A stretch of 64,000 nucleotides of DNA, from assembly GCF_003952385.1 (NCBI RefSeq), contig NZ_CP034444.1, forward strand, positions 3,844,001 through 3,908,000, given 5' to 3'. This document shows positions 8,494 to 17,917 of this stretch, piece after piece (the stretch's first letter is position 1; every line of letters begins with the position of its first letter). Under the pieces are notes generated by a model. The model saw only the letters and a program-made list of their open reading frames with translations, made no database searches and was not told where the DNA came from. Position numbers and translations under genes: made by a program. This stretch comes from Mesorhizobium sp. M1D.F.Ca.ET.043.01.1.1 (GTDB taxonomy: Bacteria; Pseudomonadota; Alphaproteobacteria; Rhizobiales; Rhizobiaceae).

Positions 8494-9759
8494 ATGCAAA
8501 TGCCGACAGCATCTCATGAACGGTCTCTCGATTCTGGCGCGGTTAAATCGCGGCCGGTTCCAGATCATGTCCCGCCCGAAATGGTGAGGGACTTCAGCCT
8601 GTTTACGTCGCCCGGCATGTTGCCGACCGCTAACGGGGATCCGCATGCAGCGGTTGCTTGCGTTCATGCCGGGCCTCCGATCTTTTATTCAACCAGCAAC
8701 ACGCGCGACGGTCGGGGTACCTGGGTCATCACTCGCGCGAGCGACCAGCGCCGGGTGCTGCAGGACACCGAAACGTTTTCCAGCCATCGCAGCATCTTCG
8801 CCTCTGTGCTCGGCGAGAGCTGGCCGATGATCCCGCTTGAGCTCGATCCGCCATTCCACGGTGTTTTTCGCTCACTGCTCAATCCGCTGCTTTCGCCAAA
8901 GCGGGTAATGGCATTGGAGCCGGCTGTCCGGGAACGAGCGATCAAGCTGATCGACAGGATCGCCGCATCAGGCACGAGCTGCGACATCATGAAGGATTTT
9001 GCAGTTCCGTTCGCGGTCAATATCTTCCTTCGCTTTATTGGGCTTTCGGACAACGGACTAGAAACATTTGTCGGCTGGGCTAGAGATCTGCTCCACGGCG
9101 ATAAGGAGCAACGACCACCCGCAGCCCGGACGATCGTGGCCTTCATCGACGAACTTGCCACCGAGCGCCGCAAGGAGCCGGTCGATGATTTCATGACCTT
9201 CATCGTGAAGGCAAAGGTCGAGGGTCGTCTGCTCAGTGACGAAGAAGTCCGTGGCATCGGCGTGCTTGTGTTCGTCGCGGGACTCGACACGGTCTCAGCA
9301 GCCATATGCTTCGACTTGGCCCATCTCGCGCGCAACCCCAAAGATCAGGAATTGCTACGAAGCGAACCGGACCGGATTGCCGTCGCTGCGGAAGAATTGC
9401 TGCGCGCCTATTCGACCATTCAGATGATCCGAGTGGCAACGAAGGATGTCGACTTCAAAGGCGCGCCGATCCGCAAGGGAGACTATGTTTCCTGTGCCAC
9501 GATGATTGCCAATCGTGACCCGGCGGAATTCGAATGCCCGAATGAGATCGATCTGGCGCGCGAGGACAACCGGCACGCTGCCTTTGGCTATGGTCCCCAT
9601 CGTTGTCTTGGCTCACACCTTGCCCGGCGGGAGATTGTCATTGGCCTGGAGGAGTGGCTGGCGCGCATCCCAGCCTTTCGGATCAAGACAGGGACTGAAC
9701 CTATCACCTTCGGCGGCCATGTGTTCGGGATCGAGAATCTGATCCTGGACTGGTCCTGA
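8494..9759 (+). CDS. Cytochrome P450 (CYP127-like) of a NifA-regulated operon
   Basis: A 421-residue soluble bacterial P450. Visible are the I-helix oxygen-binding segment [20 protein letters not shown] (about 262-281), a K-helix ExxR-type region [14 protein letters not shown], and the heme-thiolate loop [17 protein letters not shown] (about 365), whose Cys is the axial ligand. Family resemblance and gene order recall the CYP127A operon (y4vG and neighbours) of Sinorhizobium fredii NGR234; substrate unknown. The ATG at 8494 would make an essentially leaderless message from the sigma54 promoter. ATG 8500 or 8581 are alternatives, and none has a good ribosome site, so the true N terminus is uncertain. 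Confidence 0.9.
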   Translation: MQMPTASHERSLDSGAVKSRPVPDHVPPEMVRDFSLFTSPGMLPTANGDPHAAVACVHAGPPIFYSTSNTRDGRGTWVITRASDQRRVLQDTETFSSHRSIFASVLGESWPMIPLELDPPFHGVFRSLLNPLLSPKRVMALEPAVRERAIKLIDRIAASGTSCDIMKDFAVPFAVNIFLRFIGLSDNGLETFVGWARDLLHGDKEQRPPAARTIVAFIDELATERRKEPVDDFMTFIVKAKVEGRLLSDEEVRGIGVLVFVAGLDTVSAAICFDLAHLARNPKDQELLRSEPDRIAVAAEELLRAYSTIQMIRVATKDVDFKGAPIRKGDYVSCATMIANRDPAEFECPNEIDLAREDNRHAAFGYGPHRCLGSHLARREIVIGLEEWLARIPAFRIKTGTEPITFGGHVFGIENLILDWS

Positions 9760-9788
9760 AGTTTCAGCCAACGACATTGGAGTTCGCT

Positions 9789-10637
9789 ATGCGTGTCGTC
9801 GTACATAAAGCCAGATGCCAGGGTCATGCGCGCTGCTGGGCGCGGGCGCCGAGAGTCTTCAAGCTTGATGACGCCGGCTACATCTTGCCCGGTGATATTG
9901 ATGTTGCCGATGGGGAGCAACTGCTTGCCTCAAAAGGGGTACGAGCCTGCCCCGAACAAGCTCTGGAAGTTGACGAGCCCCCCGCTAACTCAGTTGTAGA
10001 GAGAGACACACGCAAAGTGCAGACTGGCATCGGGAAGGATAAAACAATCATACAATTCGCGACAGACCCTGTCGACCACGCGAAAATTACCGAACTGCGT
10101 GACCGAGAGGCGATCCGCAACTGCCTGTATCGGTACTGCCGCGGGATAGACCGCGCCGATGAGGCGGCGCTGCGTAGCGCATACTGGCCCGAAGCGTATG
10201 ACAGGCACGGTCCCTATTGCGGACCGGCAGAGGACTTCATCCAATTTGCTCTCGGTCTGCCGGGGCACCGTAACATCCATCAAATCACGAACAGCCTGAT
10301 CGACTTCATCAGTTCAGCAGAGGCCGCGGTCGAGAGCTATTTCACCGCGCTGCAACGCGGACCGGATACAGACCAAGAAATACGTCAGACGCTGCTTTGC
10401 GGCCGTTACTGCGATCTGTTTCAGAAGAGGCAGGACGAGTGGCGAATTGCGGAACGGACAGTCGTCTACGATTGGGTTGAGGAGCAAATCCCGCCAGCGA
10501 TTCTTGAGGCAGATAGGTTCGGCCGGCGACAGCCGATTGGAGCACAACATCCAGACGATCCCATCTACCAGTTGCTCAAGGGTCACATCCCCACCGACCA
10601 AGATGGCGTCGAGGGTCCCCAACTGGGAGCTGCATAA
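9789..10637 (+). CDS. Ferredoxin ([3Fe-4S] type) fused to a SnoaL/NTF2-like domain
   Basis: A 282-residue two-domain protein. Residues 1-65 are a P450-partner-type ferredoxin (CQGHARC..., then [10 protein letters not shown]), with a three-cysteine pattern suited to a [3Fe-4S] cluster. After a linker, residues about 95-240 resemble a SnoaL-like/NTF2 fold ([21 protein letters not shown] and a [19 protein letters not shown] strand pair), common in polyketide cyclases, dehydratases and ring-hydroxylating beta subunits. The gene lies 29 bases after the P450, so it probably feeds it electrons. The start at 9789 has a GGAG site; the upstream in-frame ATG at 9777 would add four residues. The fusion is unusual. 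Confidence 0.83.
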   Translation: MRVVVHKARCQGHARCWARAPRVFKLDDAGYILPGDIDVADGEQLLASKGVRACPEQALEVDEPPANSVVERDTRKVQTGIGKDKTIIQFATDPVDHAKITELRDREAIRNCLYRYCRGIDRADEAALRSAYWPEAYDRHGPYCGPAEDFIQFALGLPGHRNIHQITNSLIDFISSAEAAVESYFTALQRGPDTDQEIRQTLLCGRYCDLFQKRQDEWRIAERTVVYDWVEEQIPPAILEADRFGRRQPIGAQHPDDPIYQLLKGHIPTDQDGVEGPQLGAA

Positions 10638-10785
10638 GTGGGTAGAAATGGAGGATGAGCGCCCTACGGGAACGACATCTGTGTGGGGCCGCAACTGGCG
10701 GTCACTGCAACGATTTGGCTCGGCCCTTCATTCCGCCCAAGGTTGATGGGCTGAGATCACAAGCGGTCATCGTGGAGAAGCTCTC

Positions 10786-12387
10786 GTGAAACTGGCAGCA
10801 CGCACCGTAATCATCACAGGCGCTGCGGGCGGGATCGGCCGTGCCCTGGTCGATATCCTTGCCGCGGACGGAGACACTGTAGTTGCGGTGGACCTTCCGG
10901 GCAGTGGTGTGGTTGAACTGGCTCGGGATCTCGGGTCGCCGCACGTCGGTCTGGAGTGCGATGTGTCGCGAGAGAAGGACATGCTCTCACTTTTCGGCCA
11001 GGTCGAAGCACGGTTCGCGCAAATCGATGTCCTCATCAACAATGCGGCGGTTGGACCCACGATGGATAGGATCATCGACACCGCTGTCGATACCTTCCGA
11101 CGCGGCGTGACAGTGAACCTTATTGGGCCATTCGTTATGGCCCGGGAAGCGGCGCGGCGCATGAAGCCGGGCGGTGCGATCGTCAATGTGGCTTCGATGG
11201 CGGGCGTGGTCGGCAATCCCAGGCGCAACGCCTACGCAGCCTCGAAAGCTGGCGTGATCTCGTTGACAAAGTCCCTTGCATGCGAGTGGGCTATGCGAGG
11301 AATCCGCGTCACGGCGGTGGCGCCGGGCTCCGTCCGCACCCCAATGGTCACAGAACTGGCACGCGCTGGCAAAATGGACCTCGCGGCGATACGCCGCCGC
11401 GTGCCGATGGGGCGCTTGGCTCGCCCCGACGAGATCGCCAGGGTCGTGCGTTTTCTGAGCAGCACGCAGGCGCGCTACATCACCGGCTCGGTGCTGGCAG
11501 TCGACGGAGGCTGGATGTCATTCAACCAGCCGGGGGATGCTCACCCGCCGGTGGATGGTGCGCTCCAAGCCGAGCTCTCCTGTCCGGCCGAATGCACAGA
11601 TGCGCGAATCGTGCTCGTCACCGGTGGCGCAAAAAGCATTGGCGCGGCCGTCGCTCGCCGCTTTGCCGCGAACGGCGACACCGTCGTGATTGCTGATAAA
11701 GATGGCACTGCAGCGGCAGAGCTGGCTACATCGCTCCCCGGCAAGCATCTGGCGAAATCGCTGGACGTGGCCGTCGAGAGCGATGTGGTGTCGATGTTCG
11801 AAGAACTGAGGGGACGCTTCGGGTATATCGATGTTCTGGTCAATAGTGCTGATACCGCCGACAGGATTGTGCCTGCGATCGAGCAACTGTCGAAACAGCT
11901 CGAACACGTCCTGGATGTCAACCTTACCGGCGCCTTCACCTGCGCGCGCGAAGCGATCAAGGCTATGCGCCCGGGCGGCGTGATCCTCAATCTCGGGTCG
12001 ATCGACAGCTTTCTGCCGTTCGCGCCGCGCCATGCCTACGGCGCCTCCAAGGCGGGGATGGATATGCTGACCCGTTGCATGGCGGCCGAACTCGGGCCGG
12101 TCGGAATTCGGACAGCCACCGTCGCTCCTGGCCACATCCGCACGCCCGCACTTGCTCAGTTGGCCAAAGCCGGCCGCATCGACCTGACAGCAATCGGACG
12201 ACGCATCCCCATGGGCAGGATGGGACGGCCAGAAGACGTCGCAGATGCATCGTTCTTCCTTGCTTCGTCTGACGCCTCATACATCAACGGCTCGATCCTC
12301 TACGTGGACGGCGGCTGGACCTCGTTCGGTGATGCGGGAAACGCCAGCGAACTCTATGACGAATGTTTTGCGGAGGCCGCAGGTTAA
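10786..12387 (+). CDS. Tandem two-domain short-chain dehydrogenase/reductase
   Basis: A 533-residue protein made of two complete SDR units. The first (residues 1-250) has IITGAAGGIGRAL for NAD(P), NNAA, and the catalytic pair in AYAASKAG. The second (about 270-515) has VLVTGGAKSIGAAVARR, a degenerate NSAD in place of NNAG, and HAYGASKAG. Both end with the substrate-side segment TGSVLAVDGGW or NGSILYVDGGW. GTG start at 10786 with GGAGAAG upstream. The arrangement resembles y4vI of NGR234. It probably oxidises or reduces the P450 product; whether both sites are active is unknown. Confidence 0.88.
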   Translation: MKLAARTVIITGAAGGIGRALVDILAADGDTVVAVDLPGSGVVELARDLGSPHVGLECDVSREKDMLSLFGQVEARFAQIDVLINNAAVGPTMDRIIDTAVDTFRRGVTVNLIGPFVMAREAARRMKPGGAIVNVASMAGVVGNPRRNAYAASKAGVISLTKSLACEWAMRGIRVTAVAPGSVRTPMVTELARAGKMDLAAIRRRVPMGRLARPDEIARVVRFLSSTQARYITGSVLAVDGGWMSFNQPGDAHPPVDGALQAELSCPAECTDARIVLVTGGAKSIGAAVARRFAANGDTVVIADKDGTAAAELATSLPGKHLAKSLDVAVESDVVSMFEELRGRFGYIDVLVNSADTADRIVPAIEQLSKQLEHVLDVNLTGAFTCAREAIKAMRPGGVILNLGSIDSFLPFAPRHAYGASKAGMDMLTRCMAAELGPVGIRTATVAPGHIRTPALAQLAKAGRIDLTAIGRRIPMGRMGRPEDVADASFFLASSDASYINGSILYVDGGWTSFGDAGNASELYDECFAEAAG

Positions 12388-12525
12388 TTGCCAGGCCTTC
12401 GCAGGGCGACCGGCCGAGCATTATGAAGCCTCGGCTCCACGACGCACCTGAGGTGCTTGAGATCCAAGCATGTGCATGCCGAGCACATTCCCGGTCGGCT
12501 GACGTGTCTATAACGAGGAGAAATC

Positions 12526-13577
12526 ATGGAATTTGCCACTTTCATTCTGGCCGCCCAGCGTGGCTATCACCAATCCTCAGAAAGCGTCATCCGCAACTCC
12601 ATCGAACAGGCCGTCGCTTCGGAGCAGGCTGGGTTCAACACCGCGTGGTTTGCTGAGCACCACTTCAACAATTACAGCCTCATACCATCCCCGCTGATGA
12701 TGGTGGCGCACTGCGCCGGCTTGACAAGCACGATTCGCCTGGGCACTGCCGTCTGCGTGCTGCCGCTTTACCAACCGCAGCGCCTGCTGTCCGAGATCGG
12801 CTTCGCCGACATCGTTGCGAACGGCCGTCTCGAGCTCGGCGTAGGCTTGGGATACCAGCAGTTCGAGTTCGAACGGTTCGGCGTGGACATCGATGAGGCG
12901 CCGGCCGTCTTTTCGGAATACCTGGACATCATTCTCAAGGGCCTCAACCAAAACGTCTTCGAACACGACGGCCAGTATGAGAAGATCCCCCAACAGCGAT
13001 TTCGGTCCGCACAGTCCAGCAGCCGACGCCGCCTATCTGGATCGCTGGCGGAGCCGCACGGATGGCTCGGGCCTACCGCGAGGGGCACAATTTTTTTGTC
13101 ACAGCCTTCCACGACGGCTTAGAGACTTTGACCACACTGCGTGAATCAGTCGAGAGGGCGGCGGCATCCGAGGAAAAGAACGTCACCGACGTCAAGATAT
13201 CGCTGCTGCGCTGCTGCTATGCCAGCCACGACGAGTTGGAGATCAACAGCTATCTCGACAATGCCCGCTTCCAGCGCCGGCTTTCTGAAGCCCTGCATCA
13301 GCGCCGCCAACAGAGCCACGATGGCTACCTGCTGCAGGAGACACCGACCCAGCAGGATCTGTCCTTCGAGACCATGCGCAAAAATTTGCCGATTGGCAGC
13401 GTAAATCGCGTGATTGATCGCCTGCTGGAAGAGATCGATATCTTGAAACCGGACCAGATCGCAGTTCAGACTCAATTGGGCGACTTCGACCAAAAGACGA
13501 TGCTGCGCCAGATCGAGCTCTGGGGCGACAAGATCATCCCTGCGGTCAACAAGGCGCTTTGTCATGCCGGAAGCTGA
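12526..13577 (+). pseudogene. Luciferase-like (LLM class) flavin-dependent monooxygenase, frameshifted
   Basis: The first part (to about 13008) reads MEFATFILAAQRGYH, FAEHHFNNYSLIPSP and GRLELGVGLGYQQFEFERFG, typical of bacterial luciferase-fold flavin monooxygenases (y4vJ-like). The continuation, beginning with PPIWIAGGAARMARAYREGHN, lies in another frame and ends at 13577. Aligning by eye with the expected RFRPAP-VQQP path, one base seems missing near 13008-13013. Rejoined, the protein would be about 350 residues. It may be a true pseudogene or a sequencing error. The downstream nifQ start overlaps its end by 14 bases. Confidence 0.85.
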
Positions 13578-14190
13578 AGCCGGCCGTTACGATGATGGCT
13601 GCCTATCCAGCGCGCAATGGCGTGGGTCCGAGCTAGGGAGGAGCTTCGATCAGCATGTGCTGCCCTGCGTACATTCACGTTCGCTTGAGGAGGTCCAGGC
13701 GGGCGAGGTGTTGGCGACGGAGGGGACAGGCCTTTCGTCTGTCGAATTGCGTGATGTCTTGGCCGCAACTTTCCCGTCTACCTCCAGCAGCGTATTCGCT
13801 TTGGAGGAGTTGAGCGAGCCCGAGCCGGAACTGGAAGAGGAGCTGCTACGCCGGCTGCTGCTAGCGCATGCTGCGCCGGCCGACCCGGCGAGCGGCCGCT
13901 TGGCCAAGATCATCGCCCGGCGTGCGATGCGCACGGACCATCTTTGGCGGGATCTTGGCCTCTCAAATCGCGCTGAGCTCAGCCGCCTGCTTGCCAGACA
14001 TTTTCCCGCGCTGGCGGCAGGCAACACAGAAAACATGAAATGGAAAAAGTACTTTTACCGCAAGCTGTGTGAGGCCGAAGGCTTTTCGTCATGCACTGCA
14101 CCCAGTTGTCGGGAATGCCAGGACTTCGAAAGCTGCTTCGGCCCGGAGGAAGTTGAGAGTCGCCTCTCGCCGACCAGGAATGCCGGTTAG
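13564..14190 (+). CDS. nifQ: NifQ, molybdenum donor for FeMo-cofactor synthesis
   Basis: A 208-residue protein whose C-terminal end has the NifQ signature Cx4Cx2Cx5C (CTAPSCRECQDFESC), binding an Fe-S/Mo-Fe-S cluster. The central part has RMARRAM-like IIARRAMRTDHLWRDLGL and SRLLARHFPALAAGN, also characteristic. The start overlaps the luciferase-like gene, so nifQ is likely the last gene of the P450 operon and translationally coupled to it. Its stop overlaps the convergent rpoN2 stop by four bases. Confidence 0.93.
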   Translation: MPEAEAGRYDDGCLSSAQWRGSELGRSFDQHVLPCVHSRSLEEVQAGEVLATEGTGLSSVELRDVLAATFPSTSSSVFALEELSEPEPELEEELLRRLLLAHAAPADPASGRLAKIIARRAMRTDHLWRDLGLSNRAELSRLLARHFPALAAGNTENMKWKKYFYRKLCEAEGFSSCTAPSCRECQDFESCFGPEEVESRLSPTRNAG

Positions 14191-15620
14191 TCACTTCGCT
14201 TGATCGCAGCTGCGGACAAACGCTTATCGCGGCGCCGTAGTATGGAGGAAGGGATGTTCATCGCCTCGCGATATTTGGTGACGGTACGGCGAGCGACATT
14301 GATGCCGGTCTGCTTGAGCTGAGCAACGATGTCTTCGTCGGAAAGTACCTTGTCGAGCGATTCTTCGGCGATGATTGCCTTGATCCGATGGCGGACAGAT
14401 TTGGCGGAGTGCGCGTCGCCGCCCTCGCAGGATGCGATTGTCGCTGTGAAAAAATACTTCAGCTCGAACACCCCGCGCGGAGTTAACATGTACCTGTTCG
14501 AAGCCACCCGGCTTACCGTCGACTGGTGCATTTTGATCCCGTCAGCGACATTTTTGAGACAGAGAGGCCGCAGATGGGCGACGCCGTGTGTAAAAAAGGC
14601 ATCCTGCTGGCGCACGATTTCGGTCGCAACCTTAAGGATCGTCTTAGCGCGCTGCTCGAGGCAGCTGATCAGCCAGTTCCCTTTTTCCTGGCAATGGTCG
14701 AGAAACGCTTTGCCTTCCGGATTTTGATTGGTCAGCTGCGAGATTTCGGCGACATAGGTGTGGTTGATCAACACTTTGGGCAGCGTGGCCGGATCAAGCT
14801 CCACCCGCCATCCACCTTCGGACTTGGGCATTACCCAGACGTCCGGTACGATGGTTTCCGGCGTCCCGGACTGGAACCGGTCTCCAGGCTTGGGATCGAG
14901 CGCGCGGATTTCGTTCCTCATGTCGAGGAGATCCTCCTCGTCGACTCCGCAACGCTGCTTCAATCCCTGAAAATCCCCCCGTGCAAGCATCTCGAGATTG
15001 GCGACCAAAGCTGCCATAGCCGGGTCGAACCGGTCTTGCTGGCGCAGCTGAATCTTCAGGCATTCGCTGAGAGTTCGCGCAAAAATCCCCGGCGGATCAA
15101 ATTGCTGCAAGATTCCGATGACCCGTTCCACATCAGCTTGCCGAACGTTTAACCTCCTGGCCAGATCGAAAAGGTTTACCTGAAGATAGCCAGTGTCCTC
15201 CAGATGGGCGGCGAGCTGTCCGGCAATCAGCCGCTCCTGGGGGGTGAACGGGGTGAGGGCGACCTGGCGGGCGACATGGTCGTGCAATGTTTCGGTGTGG
15301 GCGGTAAACTCCTCGACGGCAGGTCGATCGTTGCCGCTACTGCGTTGCGACTTCCATTGCCCGCGCCCGCCAGACGGCCCGCCAATGGGCGATTCGCCGA
15401 TTTCGCTTCTGCTTTGACTGCTCCGCTGATCCACCCCTGACAGCGGCGAATCGTCGTCAAACGGGTCAGGCTTCAAAACGGGGTTCCTCTCGAGTGCCTG
15501 CTGCACGAGCTGATGGAGTTCAGTATGCGTCAATCGCAGCAAGCGAATAGCTTCAATGGCTTGAGGCGATAAGACCATACGTTGCTTCTGGCGTTGAAGC
15601 AGGCTTGCTGAGAGATGCAT
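14187..15620 (-). CDS. rpoN2: RpoN2, sigma54 factor (second copy type)
   Basis: A 477-residue sigma54. The N-terminal activator-interacting region is QRQKQRMVLSPQAIEAIRLL, followed by an acidic spacer, the core-binding domain (LIAGQLAAHLEDTGYLQ), a DNA-binding helix-turn-helix region (MHQSTVSRVASNRYMLTPRG), and the diagnostic RpoN box ARRTVTKYRE near the C terminus. It is transcribed behind prxS (68-base gap) in the order known from Rhizobium etli prxS-rpoN2. It should recognise the -24/-12 elements found throughout this window. Confidence 0.96.
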   Translation of the reverse strand: MHLSASLLQRQKQRMVLSPQAIEAIRLLRLTHTELHQLVQQALERNPVLKPDPFDDDSPLSGVDQRSSQSRSEIGESPIGGPSGGRGQWKSQRSSGNDRPAVEEFTAHTETLHDHVARQVALTPFTPQERLIAGQLAAHLEDTGYLQVNLFDLARRLNVRQADVERVIGILQQFDPPGIFARTLSECLKIQLRQQDRFDPAMAALVANLEMLARGDFQGLKQRCGVDEEDLLDMRNEIRALDPKPGDRFQSGTPETIVPDVWVMPKSEGGWRVELDPATLPKVLINHTYVAEISQLTNQNPEGKAFLDHCQEKGNWLISCLEQRAKTILKVATEIVRQQDAFFTHGVAHLRPLCLKNVADGIKMHQSTVSRVASNRYMLTPRGVFELKYFFTATIASCEGGDAHSAKSVRHRIKAIIAEESLDKVLSDEDIVAQLKQTGINVARRTVTKYREAMNIPSSILRRRDKRLSAAAIKRSD

Positions 15621-15688
15621 GTTGAACCGTAATCTGCCGAGGATGCTCTAGTGTGTGCTTGGGTTGTGTGAGACTTGCCACTTCTGGG

Positions 15689-16222
15689 TCATGCCGCCGC
15701 CTTCAGTTTGTCGAGAACGTTTTGCGGGGATGAAACGCCATAGGGGTCCGTCTCGCAGTTGTCACAGAAGCCTTCCTCCTCGAACCACTGCTCCACCACG
15801 CCATCGTCGATCAGAGCGGCGTATCGCCAGGAGCGCATGCCAAAGCCCAGATTGTCCTTCGCGACCAGCATGCCCATTTTGCGCGTGAACTCGCCCGACC
15901 CGTCTGGGATCAGCTCGATCTTCTGCAGCCCCAAGGACTTTCCCCACGCATTCATGACGAAAGCATCGTTGACCGAGACGCAGTAGATCGCGTCAATTCG
16001 CAGTTCCAGAAATTGATCATAGAGTTTTTCGAAATCGGGCAGTTGGAAGGTCGAGCAGGTCGGGGTGAAGGCGCCAGGCAGCGAGAACAGGATGACGCGC
16101 TTGCCCCCGAAATAATCGTCGGAGGTCTTGTTCTCCCACCGATAAGGATTTGGCCCCCCGATCGACTCATCGCGAACACGCGTGCGAAAGGTCACGAGAG
16201 GAACGTTCTTTCTGTCGGTCAT
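15689..16222 (-). CDS. prxS: PrxS-like peroxiredoxin (Prx5 group)
   Basis: A 177-residue thiol peroxidase. The peroxidatic Cys lies in LPGAFTPTCSTFQLP (about residue 56), and a C-terminal EEGFCDNCETDPYG segment offers possible resolving cysteines, as in atypical 2-Cys types. It would reduce peroxides inside bacteroids. It precedes rpoN2 on the same strand; in R. etli the prxS-rpoN2 pair is NifA-RpoN controlled. Here a good sigma54 element and a perfect NifA site lie upstream, leaving a leader of roughly 250 bases. Confidence 0.93.
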   Translation of the reverse strand: MTDRKNVPLVTFRTRVRDESIGGPNPYRWENKTSDDYFGGKRVILFSLPGAFTPTCSTFQLPDFEKLYDQFLELRIDAIYCVSVNDAFVMNAWGKSLGLQKIELIPDGSGEFTRKMGMLVAKDNLGFGMRSWRYAALIDDGVVEQWFEEEGFCDNCETDPYGVSSPQNVLDKLKAAA

Positions 16223-16483
16223 TGATTTGCTCCCAGGCCAAAGTGGTACGGTGCATTTTTCGGTTAAACTGAAGCGGCATCGACTTCGGTCGACAGTTCC
16301 GGCAGCCTCGCGCCTTGGCGTGGTTGCCTCGGACCGGTCTTGTGCAAGACCGCCCCCGAGCAGGCACGTTTAAAGGCGACGAGCTTCCGCGGAGACGGGG
16401 AATTTCGCTCGCGTGCTTTATCGAGCTTTGAGAGGTAGGCATGGTCTGCAACCGTGATTTTGACTGCGTTCTATCGACCGAGT

Positions 16484-16501
16484 CGCAAGCGCCATGCCAA
16501 T
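16484..16501 (-). promoter_or_regulatory. sigma54 (-24/-12) promoter of prxS-rpoN2
   Basis: On the minus strand ATTGGCATGGCGCTTGCGAC has an excellent -24/-12 match and GG-N10-GC spacing. A second, weaker GG-N10-GC element lies nearer the gene at about 16344. Confidence 0.7.
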
Positions 16502-16628
16502 TGACCCGATGCCTTGGGTTCACTTCGGTTTTTGCAGCAACTTTCGTGTTGTGCAGTAATGCCGGTCGATATTATTGCTCAAGCAGCACTGGAAATTGGG
16601 TGCGACTCCGTTCGGCAAACCCGGCCTT

Positions 16629-16644
16629 TGTCCGAAGCCGGACA
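16629..16644 (-). promoter_or_regulatory. NifA upstream activator site of prxS-rpoN2
   Basis: TGTCCGAAGCCGGACA is an exact TGT-N10-ACA palindrome, about 128 bases upstream of the -24/-12 element on the minus strand. Confidence 0.75.
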
Positions 16645-17206
16645 CGAATGTCGGAAATAGCCAAACGCCAGGATCTGGGGCGGGTTAAGAAACGTTGCCG
16701 TGGGCACCGGCTTCAGCACAATTGCGCCACGCGAGCATGGCTCCCAGCGTCAATGCCGTGCAGCAGCGAGACGAAGTCACTGCAGAATATCAACCTCTGC
16801 GAAGTCGTTGAAACCCAGCATGTGCGAGCCGTTCGAGGCGCAGATCAAGGCATGCTCGAGGAAGAGCTCGTGCTCTCGGCAGCAAGTGTTGCGACGTCTG
16901 ACAAGGATCGTCGCGCTTCAAGGAAAAGAACCTGAATGGTGCACGGCTTGTGAAGGCCGGCGCATGGAAATGGCTGGGCTGATCATCCTCCATGAGGGTT
17001 GAATGAAGAGCTGGCCCCTATCTCCCTCAGCTGCAACGGGGGGAGGTAGGGCATGTCCGTCTATCGCGCTGGGTAACATTCCTCGGTGAGGCAATAAGGG
17101 GGAGCAATTTCTCATTTCGGCAGACACGACCCAGCTCTCCTTTCATGCGCTGATTCCCCCAAGGGAAATCGCGACTCCAGGCTTCCTATGCAGCGAATCG
17201 CGGTGC
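16645..17206. other. No clear gene; decayed sequence between two NifA sites
   Basis: Several short ORFs on the plus strand (16700-17000) share an uncommon segment around CEPFEAQIKAC but match no family I know. Probably remnants. Confidence 0.4.
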
Positions 17207-17222
17207 TGTCCGATGTCCGACA
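17207..17222 (+). promoter_or_regulatory. NifA upstream activator site of the asparagine synthetase pseudogene
   Basis: TGTCCGATGTCCGACA is an exact TGT-N10-ACA site, about 60 bases before a sigma54 element. Confidence 0.7.
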
Positions 17223-17280
17223 ATGTCGGATGCGGATCGTAGCTGGGCTAGATCCGTCACTTTGCCTCGATGGTTTCCCA

Positions 17281-17297
17281 CTGGCCTTATATCTGCT
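17281..17297 (+). promoter_or_regulatory. sigma54 (-24/-12) element of the asparagine synthetase pseudogene
   Basis: CTGGCCTTATATCTGCTT has GG-N10-GC spacing with a partial -24 half. It lies about 25 bases before the first recognisable codon of the pseudogene. Confidence 0.6.
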
Positions 17298-17321
17298 TCG
17301 CCCCAAATGCGGCGACATAAC

Positions 17322-17917
17322 CTGTGCGGCATCTGTGAATGGATCGACTTCAATCGAGACCTCGGAGGTCCCGATGCGCGAAGGGAGCTTGCCGATATGA
17401 CGGCCACCATAGCGAACCACGGTCCGGACGACGAGGGGACTTGGATCGGCGGGCCTGCGGCGCTGGGACACCACCGCCTGGCAATCATCGATATCCAGGG
17501 CGGCCGTCAGCCGAGGATGCTCCAGGAGGATGGCCGACCTGACTTGGTGCTCGTCTACACGGGTGAGACTTACAACTACCGCGAGCTGCGTCAACAGCTG
17601 GCCGGCCTAGTCCATCGCATGAACACGAGCAGTGACACCGAGGTGGTGCTGCACCGCCCCCGCGAGTGGGGCTCTTCGGCGGGTACACTTTTTTCACGAA
17701 ATCCGTGAATGTTTCTCGCGACATCATCCCGCAATCGGTGGTGCAGCGGGTGAAGAGCCCGTATCCGGCTATCCAGAATGCCGCCTACGACAAAATACTA
17801 CGTACGCGGTTCACTGCGATGCTGGACGACCTAGTGCCGGCAGTGGCACCGCTGTTGTCCGTCGACAGGTCCCGCGCTTGCTCGGTGCGACCAACAACCT
17901 TAAGCGCTAGGGCGTAA
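17322..17917 (+). pseudogene. Glutamine-dependent asparagine synthetase, start lost and internally deleted
   Basis: The frame reads LCGICEWIDFNRDLGGPDAR, the glutaminase-domain start of AsnB-type enzymes, with CTG in place of the initiating ATG so that the nucleophile would be Cys2. Next come NHGPDDEGTW, LGHHRLAIIDIQGGRQP and TGETYNYRELR. After about residue 120 the coding breaks, and another frame (17666-17917) supplies only a C-terminal piece with RDIIPQSVVQRVKSPYP, typical of the synthetase domain end. More than half the gene is missing. The NifA/sigma54 elements upstream are still intact. Confidence 0.82.

Noticed and set aside
8368..12387. Gibberellin biosynthesis operon
   Set aside because: That operon has several P450s with a cyclase pair (CPS/KS) and GGPP synthase; here there is one P450, and the gene order matches the CYP127-type y4v genes instead.
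16441..16935. Plus-strand 164-codon frame downstream of prxS promoter region
   Set aside because: It crosses the sigma54 and NifA elements and shows no conserved domain.
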